Translations under genes and position numbers: made by a program
Source: Ectothiorhodospira lacustris
GTDB taxonomy: Bacteria; Pseudomonadota; Gammaproteobacteria; Ectothiorhodospirales; Ectothiorhodospiraceae
Direction of reading: 5' to 3'
Assembly (NCBI RefSeq): GCF_022227845.1
Contig: NZ_JAJNQN010000001.1
Span: 309,300-373,299 of the forward strand
Length of the DNA: 64,000 nucleotides
Notes under the pieces: model-generated
Told to the model about the DNA's origin: nothing
Databases searched by the model: none
The model's input: the letters and a program-made list of their open reading frames with translations, nothing else
In this document: in pieces, positions 57,493-64,000 of the stretch
How positions within the stretch are numbered: the first letter of the stretch is position 1
How the letters are laid out: each line of letters opens with the position of its first letter

Positions 57493-58505
57493 CAGCGGTC
57501 CTTGCGAGACGATTCGCTCGCGTCATAGGCCTCGACGATCCGCTGCACCAGGGGGTGACGCACCACGTCCCGGGAGGTGAAGAAGGTGAAGCTGATACCC
57601 TTCACATCCTGCAGAATCTCGATCACGTGGCGCAACCCCGACTGCCGGGGATTGGGCAGATCCGTCTGGGTCACGTCGCCGTTCACCACCGCGGTGGACC
57701 CGAAACCGATCCGGGTCAGGAACATCTTCATCTGCTCCGAGGTGGTGTTCTGGGCCTCGTCCAGGATCACGAAGGCATCATTCAGGGTGCGGCCACGCAT
57801 GTAGGCCAGGGGCGCCACCTCAATGACGTTGCGCTCCATCAACTTGGCCACCTTCTCAAAGCCCAGCATCTCGTAGAGGGCGTCATACATGGGCCGCAGA
57901 TAGGGATCGATCTTCTGGGCCAGGTCCCCCGGCAGGAAGCCCAGCCGCTCCCCGGCCTCCACCGCCGGACGCACCAGCACCAGCCGTCGCACCCGCTCCG
58001 TCTCCAGAGCCTCGCAGGCAGCGGCCACGGCCAGGTAGGTCTTACCCGTGCCCGCCGGCCCGATGCCGAAGTTCAGGTCATGGGTGCGGATGTTGCGCAG
58101 GTAGCGGAGCTGGTTGGCCCCACGACCGCGGATCACGCCCCGCTTGAGATGCAGCGGCGTTTCGTCATCATCCGCCTTTTCCTCCCGCCGGGCCAGCAGG
58201 CGGTCAATCCCCGACTCCTGCAGATGCAGGTGGACGCGGGCGGGGTTGAGGGTCTCCTTTGCGGTGGCACGGTAAAGATCCCGCAGCAATTCGGCCCCGG
58301 CCTGAGCCGGTTGCGGGTCTCCGATCACGTTGAAGCGGGCACCTCGGTTGTTGATTTCCACGCCCAGGCGCTGCTCCATGAGCCGCAGATGCTCATCGAA
58401 CTGACCACAGAGGTTTGCCAGGCGCAGGTTGTCGGCGGGCTCCAGGGACAGTTCCACTGTCACCGGAGGGGCCGCCACTTGAGAATCGGCAGAAGTTTCA
58501 GTCAA
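57492..58505 (-). CDS. ybeZ: PhoH-like ATPase YbeZ
   Basis: A 337-residue PhoH-family P-loop protein. Walker A is GPAGTGKTYLA and Walker B is AFVILDEAQNTTSEQ; the substrate-binding TRIGFGSTAVVNGD follows. It is thought to act with YbeY in rRNA processing. The N-terminal 115 residues hold a KH-like domain. It follows miaB by 51 nt. Confidence 0.95.
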   Translation of the reverse strand: MTETSADSQVAAPPVTVELSLEPADNLRLANLCGQFDEHLRLMEQRLGVEINNRGARFNVIGDPQPAQAGAELLRDLYRATAKETLNPARVHLHLQESGIDRLLARREEKADDDETPLHLKRGVIRGRGANQLRYLRNIRTHDLNFGIGPAGTGKTYLAVAAACEALETERVRRLVLVRPAVEAGERLGFLPGDLAQKIDPYLRPMYDALYEMLGFEKVAKLMERNVIEVAPLAYMRGRTLNDAFVILDEAQNTTSEQMKMFLTRIGFGSTAVVNGDVTQTDLPNPRQSGLRHVIEILQDVKGISFTFFTSRDVVRHPLVQRIVEAYDASESSRKDR

Positions 58506-58556
58506 GGCAGGTTCAGGCCATCAAGGCAGGTTGTGTGTCCACGGAGTATAGCCGGA

Positions 58557-59927
58557 TCAGCCGCCCACGGCGGCCTTCGGCATCGGTTCGGGCTGCCGTT
58601 CATCGGGCACCCGTTCGCCCCGCAGTGAATGACTCAGGGCCTGGGTAATGCACACCGGGACGAATTGCCCGATGCAGTCCGGATCCGCCGGGAAGTTCAC
58701 CACTCGGTTGTTGCCGGTGCGTCCCGCCATCCAGCGCGGGTCCTTGCGGGACGGTCCTTCCACCAGCACCGACTCCACCCGGCCCACCATGGCTTCGCTG
58801 ATGGCCTGGGCGGAGGCATTGATGGTGTCCTGCAGATGTTGCAGGCGTTGCTTCTTCACCGACAGGGGCACGTCATCGTCCATCACCGCCGCCGGGGTGC
58901 CGGGACGGCGACTGTAGATGAAGCTGAAGGACTGGTCAAAGCCGATGTCATGGATCAGTTTCATGGTGGCCTGGAAATCCGCTTCCGTTTCACCGGGGAA
59001 ACCGACGATGAAATCCGACGACAGGCAGATATCGGGCCGGGCCTCGCGGATGCGCCGTATCTTGGACTTGTACTCCAGGGCCGTGTGCCCGCGCTTCATG
59101 GCCGCCAGTATCCGGTCCGAACCGCTCTGTACCGGCAAGTGCAGATGGCCGGCCAACTGGGGCACCTCAGCGAAGGCGCGGATCAGGCTGTCGGAAAACT
59201 CCACCGGATGGGACGTGGTGAAGCGGATGCGGTCGATCCCGTCCACCGCCGCCACATAGTGGATCAGCAGAGCCAGATCGGCGATCTCGCCATCGTGCAT
59301 GGGTCCCCGGTAGGCGTTCACGTTCTGCCCCAGCAGATTCACCTCACGCACCCCCTGGGCCGCCAGCTGGGCCACTTCGGCCAGGACGTCGTCGAAGGGC
59401 CGGCTGATCTCCTCGCCCCGGGTATAGGGGACGACACAGTAGGTGCAGTACTTGCTGCACCCTTCCATGATGGATACAAAGGCGGTGGGGCCGCTGGCCC
59501 GGGGCTCGGGCAGAGCGTCGAACTTCTCGATCTCGGGGAAGGACACGTCCACCACCGGATAGCGGCCGCCCCGGGCGCTTTCCAGCATCCGGGGCAGTCG
59601 GTGCAGGGTCTGGGGACCAAAGACCATGTCCACGAAGGGGGCTCGCTCCCGCAACAGCGCCCCTTCCTGGCTGGCCACGCAACCGCCGACACCGATCACC
59701 ACGCCGGGGCGCTGTTCCTTGATGGCACGCCAACGGCCGAGCAGGGAAAAGACCTTTTCCTGGGCCTTTTCCCGAATGGAGCAGGTGTTGAGCAGGAGCA
59801 CATCCGCGTCCATGGGATCATCCGTCAGTTCGCCCCCATGGGATTCACGCAGCACATCCAGCATCTTGCCCGAGTCGTACTCGTTCATCTGGCAGCCGTG
59901 GGTCTGGATATAGATCTTGGTACGCAT
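58557..59927 (-). CDS. miaB: tRNA-2-methylthio-N6-dimethylallyladenosine synthase
   Basis: A 456-residue radical-SAM methylthiotransferase modifying A37 of tRNAs. The start [19 protein letters not shown] holds the first Cys of the auxiliary cluster, and the radical-SAM motif is CSKYCTYC. The TRAM domain is C-terminal. The ATG at 59927 is taken; the frame continues 116 codons upstream across the gap and into ssb. It is the first gene of miaB-ybeZ-ybeY-corC-lnt. Confidence 0.97.
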   Translation of the reverse strand: MRTKIYIQTHGCQMNEYDSGKMLDVLRESHGGELTDDPMDADVLLLNTCSIREKAQEKVFSLLGRWRAIKEQRPGVVIGVGGCVASQEGALLRERAPFVDMVFGPQTLHRLPRMLESARGGRYPVVDVSFPEIEKFDALPEPRASGPTAFVSIMEGCSKYCTYCVVPYTRGEEISRPFDDVLAEVAQLAAQGVREVNLLGQNVNAYRGPMHDGEIADLALLIHYVAAVDGIDRIRFTTSHPVEFSDSLIRAFAEVPQLAGHLHLPVQSGSDRILAAMKRGHTALEYKSKIRRIREARPDICLSSDFIVGFPGETEADFQATMKLIHDIGFDQSFSFIYSRRPGTPAAVMDDDVPLSVKKQRLQHLQDTINASAQAISEAMVGRVESVLVEGPSRKDPRWMAGRTGNNRVVNFPADPDCIGQFVPVCITQALSHSLRGERVPDERQPEPMPKAAVGG

Positions 59928-59988
59928 GGGGTGATTCTTGGGAGTCCGGTCAGGCAAAACGAACGCGATATGAATGCTGCAGAACAAG

Positions 59989-60013
59989 CCCCTCTCACCT
60001 TGTGGGAGAGGGG
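59989..60013. repeat. CCCTCTCCC palindrome after ssb
   Basis: CCCCTCTC and GAGAGGGG arms around a short centre (ACCTTGTGG), with one mismatch inside. It lies 9 bp from the ssb stop codon, upstream of miaB, so it can act as a hairpin at the ssb 3' end. It is the same family as 3971-3996. Confidence 0.6.
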
Positions 60014-60021
60014 ATAAAACC

Positions 60022-60507
60022 TCAGAAGGGAATATCGTCCTCGAAATCATCCTGCATGGGACGACTGGAAGATGCCGCCGGGGCTGGAGCCTGCCGGGGG
60101 GTGGGCCTGCCGCCGTCGCCGGCGTCATGGCCACCCGTGCGTCCCCCTTCGAAATCACCGGACCCGCCGCCGCTGCGACCACCCAGCATCTGCATTTCAT
60201 TGACCACGATCTCGGTGGTGTAGCGCTTGATGCCATCCTTTTCCCATTCACGGGTCTGCAGGCGCCCTTCCACATAGACCTGGGAACCCTTGCGCAGGTA
60301 TTCGCCCGCGATCTCCGCCAGGCGCCCGAAAAACACCAGCCGGTGCCACTCGGTGCGCTCCGTCCAGTCGTTAGTCTGCTTATCCTTCCAGCGCTCTGCA
60401 GTGGCCAGGCTCACGTTGGCCACGGCGGCCCCACTGGGCATGTATTTCACATCCGGATCATTGCCCAGATTGCCGATGAGGATGACCTTGTTGATGCCTT
60501 TAGCCAT
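60022..60507 (-). CDS. ssb: Single-stranded DNA-binding protein
   Basis: A 161-residue SSB. The OB fold starts [20 protein letters not shown] with the family [15 protein letters not shown] Gly/Pro-rich linker leads to the acidic tip DDFEDDIPF, which docks partner repair proteins. The ATG at 60507 has GGAG 8 nt upstream; the frame upstream only translates repeat DNA. Confidence 0.97.
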   Translation of the reverse strand: MAKGINKVILIGNLGNDPDVKYMPSGAAVANVSLATAERWKDKQTNDWTERTEWHRLVFFGRLAEIAGEYLRKGSQVYVEGRLQTREWEKDGIKRYTTEIVVNEMQMLGGRSGGGSGDFEGGRTGGHDAGDGGRPTPRQAPAPAASSSRPMQDDFEDDIPF

Positions 60508-60535
60508 GAGACCGCTCCAGAAACAGAAATCGTCC

Positions 60536-60541
60536 ATTGTA
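60536..60541 (-). promoter_or_regulatory. Candidate -10 box for ssb
   Basis: TACAAT (5/6) on the minus strand 29 bp upstream of the ssb ATG. No convincing -35 or LexA box is seen around it, so SOS control of ssb is not supported here. Confidence 0.35.
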
Positions 60542-60630
60542 TCGTGATTGAAGGGGCAGGACCGGATTTTATCCGGCCGCCCACCAGAGCATAGCCTGTC
60601 CACAGGCTCATGTGGGAGCCTGCGACTCGT

Positions 60631-60707
60631 CGTCACCCCCGCGAAAGCGGGAGTCCAGGGTACTGCGCCGAGGCTGGGCCATGGATTCCCGCTTTCGCGG
60701 GAATGAC
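60631..60707. repeat. Palindrome-pair repeat unit 8
   Basis: Left hairpin ACCCCCGC-gaaa-GCGGGAGT (60635-60654, imperfect) and right hairpin ATTCCCGC-tttc-GCGGGAAT (60685-60704) lie between CGTC and GAC. It fills the 242-bp gap between the uvrA stop and the ssb start, where no gene is seen. Confidence 0.9.
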
Positions 60708-60749
60708 ATGCAGAGAACCGCACTCACTCACCTTGAGAACCGTATTCGA

Positions 60750-63587
60750 TCATCCGGTGGGATCCAGCGCCAGCATGGGCGCCAGAAACCGCCCCGTATG
60801 TGACCGGGGTTCGACGGCAATCTGCTCGGGCGTTCCCGCAGCGATGATCTCGCCGCCACCGGAGCCCCCTTCCGGTCCCAGGTCAATGAGCCAGTCCGCC
60901 GTCTTGATCACGTCCAGATTGTGCTCGATCACCACCACCGTATTGCCGTGATCGCGCAAGCGATGCAGCACCTTAAGCAACTGTTCCACATCATGGAAAT
61001 GCAGGCCGGTGGTGGGCTCATCAAGGATATAGAGGGTACGACCGGTATCCCGCTTCGACAGTTCCCGTGCCAGCTTCACCCGCTGGGCCTCGCCACCGGA
61101 CAGGGTGGTGGCATTCTGCCCCAGCTGAATATACGAGAGCCCCACATCCATCAGTGTCTCCAGCTTGCGCCGCAGGGCCGGTACTGCCTGGAAGAATTCC
61201 AGGGCATCCTCCACGGTCATCTCCAGCACCTCATGGATGGTCTTGCCCTTGTAACGAATCTCCAGGGTCTCCCGGTTATAGCGCTTGCCCTTGCAAACAT
61301 CGCAGGACACATAGACATCCGGCAGAAAATGCATTTCAACCTTGATGACACCATCGCCCTGGCAGGACTCGCAGCGCCCGCCCTTCACATTGAACGAGAA
61401 GCGCCCCGGGGCATAGCCCCGTGAGCGGGCCTCCGGCACCCCGGAAAACAGCTCGCGGATGGGCGTGAACAGCCCCGTATAGGTGGCCGGGTTGGAACGG
61501 GGCGTGCGACCGATGGGGCTCTGGTCGATGTCCACCACCTTGTCAAAAAACTCCGCCCCTTCCAGCACGGCATAGGGTGCCGGGTGCTCGCCGGCGCGGT
61601 TGATGCGCAGGGCCATGAGACGATAAAGGGTATCGTTGATCAGAGTGGATTTGCCGGAACCGGAGACACCGGTGACGCAGGTGAACAGCCCCACCGGAAT
61701 AGACAGATCCACATCACGCAGGTTATTGCCGCTGGCGCCACGGATGACCAGTTGACGCGCGGGATCCAACGGATGCCGTCGGGCGGGGACATGAATCCGG
61801 CGATGTCCGGACAAGTACTGTCCGGTCAGGGATTCACCGAAACGACTGATCTCCTCCGGGGTCCCCTGAGCCACGATACGGCCGCCGTGACGACCGGCGC
61901 CGGGGCCGATGTCCACCACATGATCCGCCCGACGGATGGCGTCCTCATCGTGCTCCACCATAATCACCGTGTTGCCCAAATCCCGCAGATAGGTCAGGGT
62001 GTTGAGCAAGCGCTCGTTATCCCGCTGATGCAGACCGATGGAAGGCTCGTCCAGGATATACATGACGCCCACCAATCCGGCTCCGATCTGGGAGGCCAGC
62101 CGGATACGCTGGGCCTCCCCCCCGGACAGGGTATCTGCAGACCGATCCAAGGTGAGGTAATCCAGTCCCACGTTCACCAGAAAATCCAGCCTGGCAACGG
62201 TCTCCTTGACGATTTTCTCGGCAATCCTGCCCTGCTTGCCGGGCAACAACAGACCCTGAAAGAAATCACGAGCCGTCCCGATGGGCAGACGGGTCAGCTC
62301 GGGTAACGTGTGGCTCCCGATGAACACATGTCTGGCGGACCGATTCAGACGCGTTCCCAGGCAATCCGGGCAGGGATGCATGGAGCGATACTTGGCCAGC
62401 TCCTCGCGCACGGCACTGGAATCCGTTTCCCGATAGCGGCGCTCCAGATTGGGAATGATCCCTTCAAAGGGGTGGCTGGAACGGGCGACCCGTCCCCGTT
62501 CGTTCTGATACTCGAACTCGATGCGCACACGACCACTGCCGTGGAGCACCACCTGTCGGACCGACTCATCCAGTGATTGAAACGGGGCCTCGATATCGAA
62601 ATCATAATGCCGCGCCAGACTCTGGATCATCTGGAAATAGTAGGCATTGCGCCGGTCCCAGCCCCGCACCGCACCGCCCGCCAGACTCAGCTCCGGGTGG
62701 GCCACTACCCGCTCGGGATCGAAAAACTGCTGCACACCCAAGCCGTCACAGGTGGGACAGGCGCCCACTGGGCTGTTGAAGGAAAACAGCCGTGGCTCCA
62801 GTTCCTGAATGGCATAGCCGCAGACGGGGCAGGCAAAGCGGGAGGAAAACACCAGCGGGACCCGGTTCGGCTCATCCAGCCAGGCCACTAGGGCGATCCC
62901 CTCGGAGAGATTCAGGGCAGTTTCCAGAGATTCCGCCAGGCGCACACGGACATCATCCCTCACCCGAAAACGATCCACCACCACCTCAATGGTGTGCTTG
63001 CGGCGGGGTTCCAGCTTGGGGGGATCATCCAGTTCCACCAACTCGCCATCAATACGGGCACGCAGATAGCCCTGTGATCGCAGCCCTTCGAGCACGTTCA
63101 GGTGCTCCCCCTTGCGCTCCTGAATCACGGGGGCCAGCAGCATGAGCTTATCCCCTTCGGGGAGCGTCATGACCTGATCCACCATCTGACTCACGGTCTG
63201 GGCCTCCAGGCTGGTGTCGTGATCGGGGCAACGAGGAATCCCTGCACGGGCAAACAGTAGGCGCAGGTAATCATAGATTTCAGTAATCGTCCCCACGGTG
63301 GAGCGCGGGTTATGAGACGTGGTCTTCTGCTCGATGGAAATCGCGGGAGACAAACCCTCAATATGATCCACATCGGGCTTTTCCATCACCGACAGAAACT
63401 GCCGAGCATAGGCCGACAGAGATTCCACATAGCGGCGCTGCCCTTCGGCAAAGAGGGTATCGAAGGCCAGGGAAGACTTACCGGATCCGGACACTCCGGT
63501 AATGACGATCAGTCGATCCCGCGGTAGTGTCAGATCCACGTTCTGCAGATTATGGGTACGGGCACCGCGGATGAGGATGTGTTCCAT
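60750..63587 (-). CDS. uvrA: Excinuclease ABC subunit A
   Basis: A 945-residue DNA-damage sensor with two ABC ATPase modules. Walker A motifs are [15 protein letters not shown] and [15 protein letters not shown]; signatures are [12 protein letters not shown] and [12 protein letters not shown]. Zinc fingers use CPVCG/CPTCDG and [15 protein letters not shown]. The ATG at 63587 ([19 protein letters not shown]) is the normal start. Here uvrA lies upstream of ssb on the same strand, rather than divergent as in E. coli. Confidence 0.98.
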   Translation of the reverse strand: MEHILIRGARTHNLQNVDLTLPRDRLIVITGVSGSGKSSLAFDTLFAEGQRRYVESLSAYARQFLSVMEKPDVDHIEGLSPAISIEQKTTSHNPRSTVGTITEIYDYLRLLFARAGIPRCPDHDTSLEAQTVSQMVDQVMTLPEGDKLMLLAPVIQERKGEHLNVLEGLRSQGYLRARIDGELVELDDPPKLEPRRKHTIEVVVDRFRVRDDVRVRLAESLETALNLSEGIALVAWLDEPNRVPLVFSSRFACPVCGYAIQELEPRLFSFNSPVGACPTCDGLGVQQFFDPERVVAHPELSLAGGAVRGWDRRNAYYFQMIQSLARHYDFDIEAPFQSLDESVRQVVLHGSGRVRIEFEYQNERGRVARSSHPFEGIIPNLERRYRETDSSAVREELAKYRSMHPCPDCLGTRLNRSARHVFIGSHTLPELTRLPIGTARDFFQGLLLPGKQGRIAEKIVKETVARLDFLVNVGLDYLTLDRSADTLSGGEAQRIRLASQIGAGLVGVMYILDEPSIGLHQRDNERLLNTLTYLRDLGNTVIMVEHDEDAIRRADHVVDIGPGAGRHGGRIVAQGTPEEISRFGESLTGQYLSGHRRIHVPARRHPLDPARQLVIRGASGNNLRDVDLSIPVGLFTCVTGVSGSGKSTLINDTLYRLMALRINRAGEHPAPYAVLEGAEFFDKVVDIDQSPIGRTPRSNPATYTGLFTPIRELFSGVPEARSRGYAPGRFSFNVKGGRCESCQGDGVIKVEMHFLPDVYVSCDVCKGKRYNRETLEIRYKGKTIHEVLEMTVEDALEFFQAVPALRRKLETLMDVGLSYIQLGQNATTLSGGEAQRVKLARELSKRDTGRTLYILDEPTTGLHFHDVEQLLKVLHRLRDHGNTVVVIEHNLDVIKTADWLIDLGPEGGSGGGEIIAAGTPEQIAVEPRSHTGRFLAPMLALDPTG

Positions 63588-63629
63588 AGAACTAAGGCTC
63601 CCGGAAGGGTTGCCGGCAGGCAAACGATC

Positions 63630-63638
63630 ATTCTAACA
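63630..63638 (-). promoter_or_regulatory. Extended -10 promoter candidate for uvrA
   Basis: TGTTAGAAT on the minus strand: TAGAAT is a 5/6 -10 match with a TGn extension, 43 bp upstream of the ATG. No LexA-type palindrome is visible near it. Confidence 0.4.
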
Positions 63639-63758
63639 CTGAAAAGCGAAGCCCCTGCCGTCACGCCCCGCAGAGTCCCCACACCCTGTAGCTCTCTCCT
63701 TGTCTTCTTCCCTCCTGCCGTCGCTCTGCCCTTTCGCCGTCACGCCCGCCCCCCCTGT

Positions 63759-63897
63759 CGTCACTCCCGCGCAAGCGGGAGTCCAGGGTGTTGAGTCTGC
63801 CGATGGATTCCCGCCTTCGCGGGAATGACGATCTGCAGGGCTGCACTGGACTCACTGCTCGGGAGACTGATGGATTCCCGCTTTCGCGGGAATGACG
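63759..63897. repeat. Palindrome repeat units 9 and 10 upstream of uvrA
   Basis: Unit 9 (63759-63830) has hairpins ACTCCCGC-gcaa-GCGGGAGT (63763-63782) and ATTCCCGC-cttc-GCGGGAAT (63807-63826). Unit 10 is a lone right hairpin, ATTCCCGC-tttc-GCGGGAAT (63874-63893), with TGACG. The whole region 63588-64000 contains only the uvrA leader and these repeats; short frames in it are translations of repeat DNA. Confidence 0.88.
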
Positions 63898-64000
63898 CGG
63901 CGGTGGCGGGAATGACGGTATGGAGTCCTGCCCGGGGTTGGTGGGAGCGCGAGGGCTGTGTGGCTTAGGGGCCGGTGAGGCGGGGTGGTCTGAATTGCGG

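Noticed and set aside
63661..63855. 64-residue open frame on the minus strand near the right edge
   Set aside because: It is a translation of the palindromic repeats (sequence such as SFPRRRESIG), a known artefact of this repeat type.

Overview
The window is GC-rich bacterial chromosome with almost no spacing between genes. Its gene content is that of a gammaproteobacterium. The blocks miaB-ybeZ-ybeY-corC-lnt, leuS-lptE-holA-proA-nadD-rsfS-rlmH, maf-rng-yhdP-nit-tldD and fmdB-DUF502-aspS all follow typical gammaproteobacterial order. The left edge carries genes that look like the cytoplasmic sulfite dehydrogenase SoeABC, followed by a DsrE-family gene. This points to a sulfur oxidiser, most likely of the Ectothiorhodospiraceae/Chromatiales type. 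That placement is an inference from gene content; there is no rRNA here and no database search was run. Layout, left to right. 1-3831: soeC (cut by the window edge), soeB and soeA, all on the minus strand. 4006-6822: fmdB-like, DUF502 and aspS operon. 6968-9378: an accessory patch with a DsrE-like protein, a short-chain dehydrogenase and a small GIY-YIG nuclease, embedded in minisatellites and palindromic repeats. 9415-13730: an RND efflux pair (adaptor and permease), divergent from proS (13939-15657). 15907-21196: a complete branched-chain amino-acid ABC importer (livK-H-M-G-F) in which the LivF ATPase carries an N-terminal hemerythrin-like domain. This fusion is the most unusual protein in the window. 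21295-26046: a DUF1631 protein, an HDOD protein, acylphosphatase and two small lipoproteins (LysM and DUF4398). 26189-33655: wrbA-DUF2069; hda, a CDP-alcohol phosphatidyltransferase and a DUF2066 protein; purM-purN-DUF3108 and a dihydrolipoamide-dehydrogenase-like flavoprotein. 33680-35889: a two-gene MotA/MotB-like (ZorAB-like) ion-channel pair with long coiled coils and no obvious effector genes. 36038-58505: housekeeping, including both halves of the TldD/TldE protease around darP, the YhdP envelope protein, RNase G, the leuS cluster, lnt and the ybeX-Y-Z genes. 58557-63587: miaB, ssb and uvrA. No tRNA, rRNA, CRISPR array, prophage or insertion-sequence transposase was recognised. The most distinctive non-coding feature is a family of palindromes, ATTCCCGC-loop-GCGGGAAT. 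They usually occur as two hairpins about 50-75 bp apart, bounded by CGTCA/TGACG, and always lie between genes. The densest cluster surrounds the GIY-YIG gene, where palindromes alternate with 22-bp tandem repeats on both sides. The best candidates for something undescribed are (i) the hemerythrin-LivF fusion, (ii) the GIY-YIG/palindrome/minisatellite composite, (iii) the orphan MotAB-like motor and (iv) a folded element of about 96 nt between leuS and the zinc-ribbon gene.
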